A stretch of 64,000 nt of DNA from Saccharum officinarum (taxonomy: Eukaryota; Streptophyta; Magnoliopsida; Poales; Poaceae). The stretch is taken from the NCBI GenBank assembly GCA_020631735.1, contig CM036159.1, positions 16,593,511 through 16,657,510 of the forward strand, written 5' to 3'. Each line of letters opens with the position of its first letter. Position 1 is the stretch's first letter. Shown piece after piece: positions 10,898 to 23,033 of the stretch. The position numbers and the translations under genes are program-made. The notes under the pieces were generated by a model, which had not been told where the DNA came from, made no database searches, and worked only from the letters and a program-made list of their open reading frames with translations.

Positions 10898-12972
10898 TCA
10901 ATTCTTTTTAGGTACCCAAACTTGTTTGGGTCCTCCAAAGTTAGTGACCAAGCTCTTTAGTACCCAAATGACTTTCTTCTTTGAGCCCATCCATGACGCA
11001 CCAATGAACTTAGCATGAACACCATTAGTACCCTTGGTAAGCACATAGAAAGAGTCAAGCTTAATTGAGGATACATTAGCATTTGATTTCTTATTCATGC
11101 ATTATTGCTCTATGTGACCAACTTGCTTGCACACTTTGCAATAGCTATCATTGTTCTTCACAAAACGAGTCTTGTGAGGAGCAAAAGCGGTCTTGCCTTT
11201 CTTGGGTTATAGCCCAATATCTCTTTATAGAGAGAAGCCCTTTGGCTACCCAAGCACATAAGCAAGCGGTCCTCACCACCATAAGTCTTAGCTAATGTGT
11301 GATTGAGCTCTTTTACCTCCTTCTTTAGATTTTCATTCTCAACTATTAGTGAGAAGTCACAAGTGAAGCCGTCACTACTAGATGAGGATGATGTAGATGA
11401 GCTACATGAAGGGTTAGTGGGAACAACAACAATAGGCTTATGAAAAGATTCATTAATTATATCACATGATATGCCTATGTTGTAAGTTTTAGCTTTCTCA
11501 ACATTAGTTGACATGTTTTCATATTTTTCAACTAGAGAGGAATGAGCTTCTTCAAGCTTAGAGTGAGACTTTTAAAGCTTCTTATGGTCTACCTTTAGAC
11601 TCTCATAAGATGTCCTAAGTTCATCAAGTTCTTGCATAAGGCTTTTCTTATCCTTAAGCAAGCCCTTGCACTCCTTTCTAGATTCTTTAAAATGTTGAGT
11701 ACAATCTTCTAGCATAGTGATTAGTTCATCTTTAGTGAATTCTTCTTCATCACTATCGCTATCACTAGCATTATCATGATCACTCTCATCATCGGATGAT
11801 ACCTTAGCGGCCTTAGCCATGAAGCACGATGGAGTGTCGAAGAGGGAGACCTTCTCTTAGATGACAATGCTAGCATGTCCCTTCTTCTTGCTCTTGTTGT
11901 CATCCTCATCATTACTTGAGGAATCATCACTATCTTATGTAGCAACATGAGAATCATTCTTCTTCTTATGAGGGATCTCCTTCTTTTCTTGCTTCTTCTT
12001 TTGCTTCTTCCTCTCCTTCTTCATAGCATATTCATCATCACTATCATAAGGATACTTTGCAATGAGATGGTCCTTGCTATGGCATCTAAAGCATCTCATG
12101 GTATGCTCATTCTTTTTGGATGAGTTTTTCCTCCTTCTTGCATGATAGCCCTTTTTCTTCATGAATTTGCTAAATTGCTTGACAAAGAGAGCCATCTTCT
12201 CATCAATATCATCACTATCACAAGAGCTTAAGTCTTCATCACTTGATGATTCAATCTTAGACTTGCCCTTGGATGTGGTGGCTTTGAATGCCACACTCTT
12301 CTTCTTTTCATCTTCTTTCTTCTCATTTTCCTTCTTCTTCTTGACCAACTCATCCTTCTCATCATCTTCTCTATATGAATCATTGATCATCACTTCTTGA
12401 AATACTTGTTGAGGAGTTGAATCCTTCAATGTAGTCCTTACTAGTACAGTGATCAATGTATCAAACCTCTTGGGCAAGCTTCTCAAGAACTTCATAGAGA
12501 ATTGGTTATCCTTGACCTCCTCACCAAGTGCCTTGAGCTCATTGATAATGACTTGCAACCGATGAAACATTTCCGGTATACTCTCATCATCTTGCATCTT
12601 AAAGCTTGAAATTTTTTCTTGCAAGATATATGCTTTAGCGGTCTTTGTGCCTTTGGTGCCCTCAAATGTTTCTTCTAACTTGACCCAAGCATCATGAGCA
12701 ATTTTAATGTTCTTCACTTGTTCAAATGTCTTGTAATCTAGTGTCTTATGAAGTGCACTAATGGCAATGTCATTGCATTGGAGCTTCTTCTCTTCCACCG
12801 GTGTAGGTGCTTCCGGATTAGCAACCCCAAATTTTATTTTGGTGACCTTCCACACTTCTCTATTGATTGACTTGAGGTGTGCGGTCATCTTAACCTTCCA
12901 ATATGCATAATTTATGCCATCAAAGTGAGGTGCCTTCTTGGTGTTGTTGATGTGCAAGCTTAATTGAGTCAT
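10898..12972 (-). pseudogene. gag: C1 gag pseudogene
   Basis: It starts at 12972 (MTQLSLHINNTKKAPHFDG) and carries the copia gag domain: YWKVKMTAHLKSI, AHDAWVKLEETFEGT and MFHRLQVIINELKALG. A Lys/Glu/Asp-rich linker and a zinc knuckle (CFRCHSKDHLIAKY, last Cys replaced by Tyr) follow. A stop at about 11935 falls where C3 has Trp. The coiled-coil C-terminal half continues to a TAA at 11572-11574 that C3 also has. A further frameshift occurs near 11200. Gag ends at TGA 10898-10900, just before the pol frame. Confidence 0.9.
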
Positions 12973-13017
12973 TTCTTTTTCACCGTAGGTTGTTAAGCCT
13001 CAAATAAATGGTGCCTC

Positions 13018-13030
13018 GGCTTCGATACCA
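13018..13030 (-). promoter_or_regulatory. C1 primer-binding site (initiator Met tRNA)
   Basis: On the minus strand TGGTATCGAAGCC starts two bases after the LTR end. It matches the 3' end complement of plant initiator Met tRNA with small changes, as in other copia elements. Confidence 0.8.
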
Positions 13031-13970
13031 CTTGTAAGGTCCAAATGGCTAGAGGGGGATGAATAGCCTATTTAAAAATCTACAAACTTCACTATACACC
13101 CATGTTAGTATAAAAGAAGGCTAAGTTAATTCTAGCACTAGCTCAACTACACTATGCAAGCCACCTATACAATTCTAGTGAAGCAAGGCTATGATCTCTA
13201 ATACACACCAACAAGGCTAAGTCACTAAGCTACTTACTCCTATGTGATAAAGGCTATACTAAGCAAACTACACAAGGACTAGTACAAGAAAGTAAGGAGC
13301 AAGTGACTTGGTTCTTATACCAACGATGTAGAGAAGCAATGCACTCAAAGAATCAATCACAATGAGCAATCACAAGAGAAATCCTCGGCAAATAGATGAC
13401 ACAAGAATTTTTACCGAGGTTCACTTGCTTCCCGGTAAGCTACTCCTCGTTGTGGCGATTCACCCACTTGATGGATCAGAAGCTAATCAACTATCAAGAG
13501 TTGAACCCTCAGCGGGTGCCGCACATCCACTCACAAGATGGAGATCCTTCAAGCCACGTGCTTCACTAGAGTAGCCAATTCGCGAACTCCCGCGGGGAAG
13601 GCTCAAGAACCCCCTCACAATCAACTTGGTGAGGCTCGAAACAATCTCCAAGGTCAAGCTCAACACCACCGCTGCTCCAAGCCGTCTAGGGTGTCGGGAA
13701 ACACCCAAGAGTAACAAGCAATCCGCAGCAAACACGAAGATCAAGTGCCACTAGATGCAACTCTCAATGCAATGCACTTGAATCTCACTCAATCTCTCTA
13801 GAGTATGCAACCAAGCAAGGAGATGAGTGGAGGGAGTGTTCTCTAGCTCAAAGTGTGCCTCAATATCTCAAATGTGCAAGAGAGAACCCCTAAGGGTCGG
13901 CCACCTCTTATTTATAATGTTTCACTCAAGAGCTAGCCGTTATCAACTTCACTCGACGATTTTCGGGGGC

Positions 13971-14445
13971 GACAGATGCTGCACAGTAGCGTCTATCGCC
14001 AAGCTGACAGACGCTACAGATGCGTCTATTGCACCACCGAGCGGCCACATGTCCCGACCATTGGAGTTCACCGCGCTCGCACTCTACGCGTCAGACGCGT
14101 ACTACGCTTCGCGACCCAGCGTCTGTCGTGGGCGACAGACGTGTCCGACGCTCTGCACCCTCAGCATCTGTCACACAACAGACATGGTCCAGTAAGGATG
14201 TTTTTGCCTGAGTTCGTCCGACACATACACTACAAGGCTGACAGACATGGCGTCAAGCGTCTGTCGCTCACGCTCGTGCGTGCTCGCGCAGTTCCACAGC
14301 GTCAGACGCTGGAACAGTGCGCCAGGCCATGTCTATTACCTTCGTGACAGTGCGTCTATCATGCCCGCGCGCACAGGCTGAGCTAGGGTATCCCGACAGA
14401 CGCTGACATCAGTGTCTGTTGCTCCTGGCTCACGCGTCTGTCTCT
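13971..14445 (-). repeat. Short-motif array in the C1 LTR (CGTCTGTC type)
   Basis: Many copies of gcgtctgtc or its complement gacagacgc are scattered over about 470 bp upstream of the TATA box, separated by unrelated GC-rich spacers. C2 and C3 carry a different core (gcgtccggtc) at the same LTR position. Sireviruses are known for repeated CGG/CCG-containing promoter motifs. Confidence 0.75.
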
Positions 14446-14457
14446 TGTATCTTGGTG

Positions 14458-14462
14458 ATACT
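14458..14462. repeat. Target-site duplication of C2, left copy (atact)
   Basis: atact directly precedes the TGAAAG LTR start of C2, and the same five bases follow its 3' LTR at 24926-24930. Confidence 0.93.
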
Positions 14463-15042
14463 TGAAAGTCCTATGTTTGGTGTTGGTAATTAGTGACAAT
14501 GCCTAAGTACTAATCCCATGCCTAAGTTGTATGTAGCATATGAGGATTAGTACACTCCAAGGTTGGTGGCAAGATGGACATGGTGATCATGATGGCCACA
14601 CTTGGATTTGGACGCAACCCTACGTGATCAAGGCAAAGGTATATGCTTAAGGGTTGTGTTTTAGTAACCAAGACACCTAGTGGGTGTGGTTACATTATAG
14701 GATAGATAGCCGTACTATAAAGAGGGGAATGACGCGGCTATTGAACTCCTAAGTGCCTCTAGATGTGCATTTCATGATCATATGCATTTGGATAGAACTA
14801 ATATCGCCTCGAAAAATGATTGTGAAAATGCTAACACACTCACACATGACGAGATCACTTGGTGATGTTAGCACGTTTGCGACGGCGGTGGAGTTTGAGC
14901 GGTAGAAAGGGTTTGGTTCATCTCTCCCTCCCGCCGAGCGTGCGAGCGCGGGATTCAGGCAATTTTGGGGAAATGAAATGCCTATTTTCCACTTCGCCGG
15001 AAGTCGGAAAAAGAAACGCGAGGCAAACGGGGGTCACAGTGG

Positions 15043-15430
15043 TGACCGGACGCTGGACCGGACGCGGTCACTGTTTGACCGGACGCGTCCGGTCAGTGTC
15101 CAGTATCTGCGCGTTTTTTAGTTGTTTGATCGGACGCGAGGCGCATCCGGTCACAGGCGACCGGACGCGTCCAGTCGTCCAGGGAGCTTACTGGACTCCA
15201 ACCGGACGCGGGCACTGTGGCGTCCGGTCAGTTCTTCAGCGCGTCCGGTCGCTGGTTCATTGTGCGCGGCTCAGGGTTGACCAGCGCGTCCGGTCAGTTA
15301 CGGGACCGGTGCGTCCGGTCGTGACCGGCGCGTCCGGTCGTTGCGACCGGCGCGTCCGGTCGGTGCTTCGCGAAACTAGCCGTTGCGCGACCGGCGCGTC
15401 CGGTCAGTTGGACCAGCGCGTCCGGTCAGC
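15043..15430 (+). repeat. GCGTCCGGTC motif array in the C2 5' LTR
   Basis: More than a dozen imperfect copies of gcgtccggtc and its palindromic form gaccggacgcgtccggtc, irregularly spaced. It lies 50-440 bp upstream of the TATA box, where promoter elements act. One segment (about 15252-15296) between two identical motif copies is missing from the 3' LTR. Confidence 0.85.
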
Positions 15431-15480
15431 CCGATTTCGGCTGTTTAAGTTTCTAACGGCTATATTCGAAGGGGTACGTC

Positions 15481-15488
15481 TATAAATA
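15481..15488 (+). promoter_or_regulatory. TATA box of the C2 5' LTR
   Basis: tataaata about 50 bp after the motif array. It is present at the matching place in the 3' LTR (24022-24029) and, with similar context, in C3. Confidence 0.75.
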
Positions 15489-16384
15489 CTCGTTGGCCGG
15501 CTCAAGGCTCTCTCTCTCGAACATTTGACATACTTGTGAGCACTTTGAGCTAAGCAACTCCCTCCCACTCATCTCTCTTGCTTCTTTGCATATTCGAAGT
15601 GAGATTGAGTGATCCAAGTGCATTTGCATTGTGAGATAGCATCTAGTTGGCACTTGGTGGTTGATTTGCTGCGGGATTCTTGTTTCTCTTGGTGGTTGCC
15701 GCCACCTAGACGGCTTGGAGCAGCTTGGAGGCGTTGGCAAGAGTTGGTGTTTGTTCTTGGCCACCTCCGGTGATTGTGAGGGGTTTGTGCCTACCTCGGC
15801 GAAGCGCCAAAGGCAACATTAGTATATTGCTCGTGTCATTGCAACCTTTTGCCATTTGGTAGGTTCTTGTGGCGCCTTTTGAGAGGCTCGGTGTGAGACC
15901 GATTAGCCACCGAACCACGTGGTGAAGAGGGACACAACGGGGACTAGCGTGCCGGCAAGCACGTGAACCTCGGGATAAATCTTCGTGTCATCATTCTTAT
16001 TGTGTTTGATCGATCCCGGTGGTTGTATATTGTGGTATTCATCTCTTGATCATATTGATTGGTTGGCTCAATACTTCGCCCCTCGGTGATATCCTCCTAA
16101 CTCTCTCTTGTATTAATTTCTTAGTTACCTTGCTAGTTTGTTAGTGTTTCTCTTAGCTTGTGTAGCTAGCTAGCTTTAGTTGTAGTTAAATTGTGCGGTT
16201 TGACTTGTGCGGTTGAGTGCAAATTTACTAGAATTGTGAATTGGTTAGGTGGCTTGCAAACACCCCGTAGGCTAAGCAAAACTCGCATCTCGCTATTTGT
16301 TTTATTGATAAACTTGTTTAGCTTGTCTTTGTAGAAAATTTTAATAGGCTATTCACCCCCCTCTAGCCATCAAGACCTTTCAAG

Positions 16385-16397
16385 TGGTATCGGAGCC
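16385..16397 (+). promoter_or_regulatory. C2 primer-binding site (initiator Met tRNA)
   Basis: TGGTATCGGAGCC two bases after the LTR end. It differs by one base from the usual TGGTATCAGAGCC complement of plant initiator Met tRNA. Confidence 0.85.
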
Positions 16398-16436
16398 GTG
16401 GTCACCGTTTGTAAGGCTTAACAACCTCGGTGTAAG

Positions 16437-18625
16437 ATGGCTCAAGTTATGTTCAATCATGTTAATGGCAAGCCTCCATTCTTTGATGGCGTCTCTTCCT
16501 TTGATCATTGGAAAAGGAAGATGAAGCAATATCTAGGCAATATACATGAGAAGGTTTGGGATGTGACCAAAGAAGGATACGTCATTCTTGATGAGGAAAA
16601 CCTCACTCCCAATGACCGCATCAACAAACAATGCAATACGGCGGCACTTGACACAATCTATCGTGCCATTGATGATAAAGTATTTGAGCAAATCAAAGAT
16701 CTTGAAAAGGCAAATGAGCTTTGGATAAGGCTTGAAGAAACATATGAAGGCACTTCAACGGTAAAAAGTGCCAAACTATATATGCTCAAGGACAAGTTCT
16801 CCACATTCAAGATGAAGGATGATGAATCCATCCCGGAGATGTTCTATAGGCTCCAAGTCATTGTCAATGATCTCAAGGGGCTTGGGGAGAAGGTTGAGGA
16901 CAAGGACTTCTCACACAAGTTCTTGATGTGCTTACCCAAGAAGTTTGCCACCTTGAGAAGAATGATCTTTAGAGAGGGATTGGACAAGGTCAAACCAACC
17001 AATGTGCTTGGAGATATAATGACCGATGCCCAATACAATGATGATGAAGATGAGGTAGAAGAGAAGAAGGAAACCAAGGTCAAGCAAGAGAAGCCCATTG
17101 CATTCAAGGCTTCATCCTCTAAGGGCAAGAGCAAGGTAGAAAGTGATGATGATGATCCATTCGATGATGAGACCATGGCCCTCCTTGTGCACAAGATGGG
17201 AAGGTTCATGAAGAAGAAAGGATATGGGGCAAGGAAGAGGAGAGACACTATAAAGGCAAAGACCCTTTGCTACAATTGCAATAGCCCCGATCACATAGTG
17301 GCGGATTGCCCCTATGAAGATAAGAGATTTCATAATGGGGACTTGAAGCTCAAGAAGAACAAGAAGGATAAGAAGAAAATGAGAAGAAAGCAAAGAAGAG
17401 CTTCACTTTCAACAAGAAGAAGAAGGGTGGTGGTTATGTAGTCACTTGGGATAGTGACAACTCCGATAGTGATGATGATGAAAGCTCTAGTGATGATGAG
17501 AGGATCACTCGGCGAGCCATTGCAAACATCGCCCTCTCCAACAAGCCATCCATCTTCGACACTACATCAACATGCCTTATGGCCAAGCCTACAAAGGTAA
17601 AATATGATGATAGTGATGATGATTCTTGTGCTAGTGATGATTGTAGGAGTGATGATGAGGAGGATGAGGACTACTCCAAGGATGATCTATTAGGCATAAT
17701 AGATCAAATGAGCAAGGGCTACAAGAGGACAACCAAGAAATACAAAATCTTGGAACAAGAGCTCATTGCCAAGAGCAATGAAAATGATGCCTTGATGGAG
17801 GAGCTTGTTGCTCTCAAAAAGAGTAAGGAGTGCAAAGGAATTGAACAAGAGCTCAAAGCTCTTAGGAAATCCTTTGATGAGCTAGAGGCTTCTCGTGAGT
17901 GTCTAAAGGAAGACCACGAGGATCTTGAAGTTGCTCACACTAGGCTTAAGGAAGCCCACTCCACTCTACTTGAGCTCATCAAGGAAAAGGACCTCAAGTT
18001 GGAGAAGCTCATGAAGGAAGCTAAGGAGGAGCAAGTGATTGTCACTTGTGATATTGGACTAACATGTGATATTATTGATGATTCTTTATTTGTTAGTCCT
18101 ACTAATGCTTCATGTAGCTCATCATCATCCACCACAACCAACTCTACCTCTACTACTAGTGATTCATCACTTGTGGTTGAGACTCTCAAGAGAGAGGTGG
18201 ATGATCTCACCCGCGCATTAGGCAACGCCTATGGTGGGGATGCCCGCTTGCTAAAATGCTTGGGTAGCCAAAGGTTCTCTCTTAACAAAGAGGGATTGGG
18301 CTATACTCCCAAGAAGGGCAAGGCGGCCTTTGCTACTCCAAAGCCTCGCTTTGTGAAGGGCAATGGTCGTTATTGCAATAGATGCAAGCAAGTTGGGCAT
18401 CTAGAGATTAATTGCAATAAAATGAACAAGAACAAGAAAAATGCTAATGTACCTTACATTCCTTTTGATTCTTGTTATGTGCTTACCAAGGGTGAGAAAG
18501 GTGTGCATGCTAGGTTTGTTGGTACACCAATTGTGGGCCCAAAGAAGAAGGCCATTTGGGTACCAAAGAGCTTAGTGACTAACCTCCAAGGACCCAAGCA
18601 AGTATGGGTACCTAAGAAACATTAA
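16437..18625 (+). pseudogene. gag: C2 gag (capsid, two zinc knuckles, coiled coil; one frameshift)
   Basis: It starts at ATG 16437 (MAQVMFNHVNGKPPFFDG). The capsid domain contains WKRKMKQYLGNI, LWIRLEETYEGT, SIPEMFYRLQVIVNDLKGLG and FLMCLPKKFATL. A Lys-rich stretch and a zinc knuckle (CYNCNSPDHIVADC, about 17270-17312) follow. A one-base shift in the A-rich stretch near 17380 ends the first frame at 17441. The second frame (17579-18625) holds an acidic region, a long coiled coil (about residues 45-150 of that ORF) and a second knuckle (CNRCKQVGHLEINC). It ends at TAA 18623-18625. Gag forms the virus-like particle. The frameshift may be a real lesion or a sequencing error. Confidence 0.9.
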
Positions 18626-18637
18626 ATTGTTTTGTAG

Positions 18638-21600
18638 GTTAATTACAAGGCCGGAGGAAGGCATTGGGTGCTTGATAGTGGGTGCTCTCAACATATGACC
18701 GGTGATTCAAGAATGTTCAACTCTCTCAAATCAAATGATAGTGGCATTGATAGCATCACATTTGGTGACAATAGCAAGGGTGATGTAAAGGCTCTTGGAA
18801 GGATTGCAATCTCAAATGATCATAGCATCTCCAATGTGCTACTAGTTGAAAAGCTCAATTTCAACTTGTTGTCGGTTGCTCAATTGTGTGATCTCGGTTT
18901 CAAGTGCATATTTGGTGTTGATGATGTGGAGATAGTTAGTGTTGATGGCTCTAACTTGATCTTCAAAGGCTTTAGATATGAGAATCTATACTTGGTTGAT
19001 TTCAATGCTAGTGACACTCAACTTTCAACATGCTTGCTCACCAAATCAAGTATGGGTTGGTTATGGCATAGAAGACTTGGTCATGTTGGCATGAAGCAAT
19101 TGAACAAGTTAGTAAAGCATGACTTAGTTAGAGGCTTGAAGGATGTCACATTTGAGAAGGATAAGCTATGTAGTGCATGTCAAGCCGGAAAGCAAGTAGG
19201 CAACACTCATCCATTGAAGAGCATTATGAGTACTTCCAAGGCATTTGAGTTGTTGCACATGGATCTATTTGGGCCAACTACATACACAAGCATTGGTGGC
19301 AACAAGTATGGTTTTGTGATTGTGGATGATTTCACTAGATACACATGGGTATTCTTTCTTGTGGACAAGAGTGATGTATTTGACATATTCAAGAAGTTCA
19401 TCAAGAGAGTGCAAAATGAGTTTGAGACCACAATCAAGAAAGTAAGAAGTGACAATGGAAGTGAGTTTAGAAACACAAGAGTTGATGAGCTATGTGAGGA
19501 GCTTGGAATCAAGCATCAATTCTCGGCCAAGTATACACCTCAATCAAATGGCCTAGTTGAAAGGAAGAATAGAACCTTAATTGATATGGCAAGATCAATG
19601 TTGAATGAGTATAATGTGAGTCATTCATTTTGGGCCGAAGCAATCAACACGGCTTGCTTCTATAGCAACCGCCTCTATTGCCACAAGTTTCTAGAGAAGA
19701 CACCATATGAGATCTTAAATGGAAGAAAGCCCAACATTGCATACTTTCGGGTATTTGGTTGCAAATGCTACATCTTGAAGAAGGGCACTAGATTGAGCAA
19801 GTTTGAGAAGAAATGTGATGAAGGATTTCTACTTGGTTACTCAACTACTAGCAAAGCTTATAGAGTTTGGAATTTGGCTAGTGGTTTACTTGAAGAAGTG
19901 CATGATGTTGAGTTTGATGAAACAAATGGCTCTCAAGATGAAGAAGATAACTTGGATGATGTGAGAGGAACTCAATTGAGTAATGCTATGAAAGAAATGG
20001 ATATTGGTGATATTAGACCAAAGCAAGTTATTAATGTAGATGACAACAAAGATCAAGTGCTCCAAAGTCCAATCACTCAAGCTAGTGGTTCTCTAATGCA
20101 AAATCAAGCTAGTACATCATCTCAAGTGCAACAAGATCAACAAGTGGCTAGTTCATCATCTCAACTCATGATCAACATCAACATCCAAGCAATCAAGTCC
20201 AAGTGCTTCAACCAACTAACATTGCAAGAGACCATCCATTGGATTCCATCATTGGTGACATACAAAGAGGAGTTCAAACTAGATCAAGATTGACATCATT
20301 TTGTGGTCACTCTTCTTTTGTGTCAATGGAAGAACCCAAGGACATTGATAAAGCATTGAGAGATCCGGATTGGGTAAATGCAATGCATGAAGAGCTCAAC
20401 AACTTCAAGAGAAATGAAGTATGGGAACTAGTTGAGAGGCCTAAGGATCACAATGTCATTGGAACAAGATGGGTCTTTCGCAACAAGCAAGATCAAGATG
20501 GGATAGTAGTAAGGAACAAAGCAAGACTAGTGGCTCAAGGTTACACACAAATAGAGGGTCTTGACTTTGGTGAAACTTATGCCCCGGTTGCAAGATTGGA
20601 AGCAATTAGGATCTTACTTGCCTATGCTTGTGCTCACAATATCAAGCTATATCAAATGGATGTAAAGAGTGCATTTCTCAATGGGTACATTCAAGAGGAG
20701 GTGTATGTGGAGCAACCTCCCGGTTTTGAAGATGACAAGAAACCCAATCATGTATACAAGTTAAGGAAGGCTTTGTATGGATTAAAGCAAGCACCTAGAG
20801 CATGGTATGAAAGATTGAGGGACTTCTTGCTATCCAAAGGATTTGTCATGGGCAAAGTTGATACAACACTATTCACCAAGAAGATTGGGAAAGACTTATT
20901 TGTATTGCAAATATATGTTGATGATATCATATTCGGTTCAACCAATCAAGATTATTGTGATGAGTTTGGGAAAATGATGGCAAAGGAATTTGAAATGTCA
21001 ATGATTGGTGAACTTAGTTTCTTTCTTGGACTTCAAATCAAACAAATGAAGAAGAAACATTTGTAAGCCAAACCAAGTACATCAAAGATATGCTCAAGAA
21101 GTTTGGCATGGAAGATGCAAAGAGTATTACAACCCCAATGGGCACTAGTGGAAGTTTGGATAGTGACAAGAGTGGCAACATGGTGGATCAAAAGCTATAT
21201 AGATCAATGATTGGTAGCCTACTCTATGTGACGGCATCAAGGCCCGATGTGATGTTTAGTGTATGTATGTGTGCAAGATTTCAAGCCTCACCAAGAGAAA
21301 GTCATTTGAAGGCAACAAAGAGAATATTGAGGTACTTAAAGCATACACAAGATGTTGGATTGTGGTATCCCAAAGGTGCAAGTTTTGAGCTAGTTGGATA
21401 TTCGGATTCCGACTATGCCGGTGATAAAGTGGAGAGAAAGAGCACTTCCGGGACATGTCAATTGTTGGGAAGATCACTTGTCTCATGGTCATCCAAGAAG
21501 CAAAATAGTATTGCACTATCTACCGCCGAAGCCGAATACATCGCCGCGGGTAGTTGTTGTGCACAAATCTTGTGGATGAAGGCAACATTGAAGGATTTTG

Positions 21601-21866
21601 GAATCAATTTCAAGAATGTGCCATTGCTATGTGACAATGAAAGTGCCGTGAAGCTAACTAACAATCCGATTCAACATCAAAGAACAAAGCATATTGATGT
21701 TCGCCATCACTTTATTAGAGATCATCAACAAAAGGGTGACATTGCTATTGAGAGTGTGGGCACCGAAGATCAATTAGCCGATCTATTCACCAAGCCACTT
21801 GATGAGAAGAGATTTCACAAGCTAAAGAATGAGTTGAACATACTTGATTTCTCCAACATGAGTTGA
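18638..21866 (+). pseudogene. pol: C2 pol (protease, integrase, reverse transcriptase, RNase H; two frameshifts)
   Basis: The frame opens after TAG 18635-18637. The aspartic protease motif VLDSGCSQHMTGD lies at 18668. The GAG-pre-integrase WLWHRRLGHVGMKQLN lies near 19070. The integrase core carries LLHMDLFGP, VRSDNGSEF and QSNGLVERKNR. A one-base shift between about 20165 and 20200 moves RT to another frame (20203-21066), with [33 protein letters not shown] and the catalytic [11 protein letters not shown] further single-base loss near 21050 shifts RNase H (21090-21866), with YSDSDYAGD and LSTAEAEYIA, ending TGA at 21864. The integrase-before-RT order defines Ty1/copia. Apart from the shifts all catalytic motifs are present. 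Confidence 0.93.
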
Positions 21867-23033
21867 TGCACTCCCATGATATGACATGCCTCTCCTTCGA
21901 GCCCCAAGGTACAATTGGTTGACATGTCATACATTCTATACTAAGGACATGTTTAGTGCATCTAGTCATAATTTATATGTTCTAGGCTCATTCATGAAAA
22001 TTAAATGAATTTAAAGTTTATATGGTGCCACTATTGTTTCCATGACTTGTATGATCTAGTGGTAGCATATAACTTGTTTAAGTAGCTTGTGATCCTAAGT
22101 ATTTAATCTAGAAAACTTGTCTAAATATTTGCTTCAACATGGTGCATGATAACCCTTCTAGTGAGGTGTGAAGAAGCTTGCCCTTGGATCAAACCGAAGT
22201 ATTTTATTTATGCAAGCAATCTAGGTTGAATCATAAACTTGATCCTCACCCCATATTTCAACATGATAATCTATCTAAAGTTTGCTCCTTGTGGTCAATT
22301 GGTGCCAAAGGGGAGAAAATATTGTTCACAAAGATAGAACTCAAAGGGGAAGAAAATGTTGTGGGGGAGAAAATGTTGTTCACAAGATAGATTCTAAAAG
22401 GGGAGAAAACCTAAAGGGGAGAATTGATAAAAGAAGGGGATCAACTAAAATTTTGAGCACATAAGTAGGGGGAGCAAGCTCTTAAGCATGAATGTTGCAT
22501 TTACATGTGCACGTCATTTGTATGATGCATAGTTATGCATTCCGTTTTCTCCGATACATTGCTTGTGTGGTGACTTGCTAGTATAATTTGAATGTTGCAT
22601 TAAGGTACTAGCATGAATAGGAAGTAGTTAGATTTTTCTTGCTTCATGTTTTTCAAAGTGGTACTAGAGCCTTGCTTATAATGTTGATCTCACGAGGTTT
22701 CTAGTTATGTTTGTGTTTTTTCAAGTGGAATCTAACTACACAAGGTGCTAAGATGGTGTTTATCGCTACTCCGATGGTATCACGCTTCAAAGGTCTATAA
22801 TCTTAAACACTTAGCACCTATTGGTAGTCAATGCTCCTAATCTTTCCTATCTAACATGTATGCTTCCAAAATCCAAACATATAGCATACATGTAGGGGGA
22901 GCCATTGCTATCAATTTGAATTCATGATCACATGTCCATAATTCTTACACATGGTAATATACTTGGACAATGTGACATGGATTCAATCAAAATTTTATTA
23001 TAACATCTTTGTGAAAGGGTTGTCACCAATTAC
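21867..23033 (+). other. C2 3' internal non-coding region with repeated purine tracts
   Basis: About 1.17 kb between pol and the polypurine tract with no supported ORF. Between about 22310 and 22475 there are at least six purine tracts of the aaaggggaga / gtagggggagc type. Repeated polypurine-like motifs in this position are a known Sirevirus trait. No envelope-like gene is visible. Confidence 0.75.

Larger units (their letters stand above)
13033..14462 (-). repeat. C1 5' LTR, downstream portion (R/U5 side and promoter)
   Basis: In plus orientation it starts TGTAAGGTCC, the reverse complement of the LTR end GGACCTTACA also found in C3. It contains the promoter (TATA on the minus strand at about 13909-13918) and an array of CGTCTGTC/GACAGACG motifs at about 13971-14445. 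It is broken at 14462 by the C2 insertion and continues at 24931. Confidence 0.87.
14463..16382 (+). repeat. C2 5' LTR (1920 bp)
   Basis: Starts TGAAAGTCC and ends GACCTTTCA. It holds a GTCCGGTC motif array (about 15043-15430) upstream of a TATA box at 15481, then U5 ending in ctagccatcaagacctttca. Its partner starts at 23049. Confidence 0.95.

Noticed and set aside
15043..15430. CRISPR-like or satellite array from repeated GCGTCCGGTC
   Set aside because: Units are short, irregularly spaced and imperfect, lie inside an LTR upstream of its TATA box, and recur in the partner LTR.
14859..15485. 208-codon ORF in the C2 LTR (and its copy at 23445)
   Set aside because: It is read through the GC-rich motif array, is Arg-rich and repetitive, and is broken by the array deletion in the other LTR; this is an open frame by composition, not a gene.
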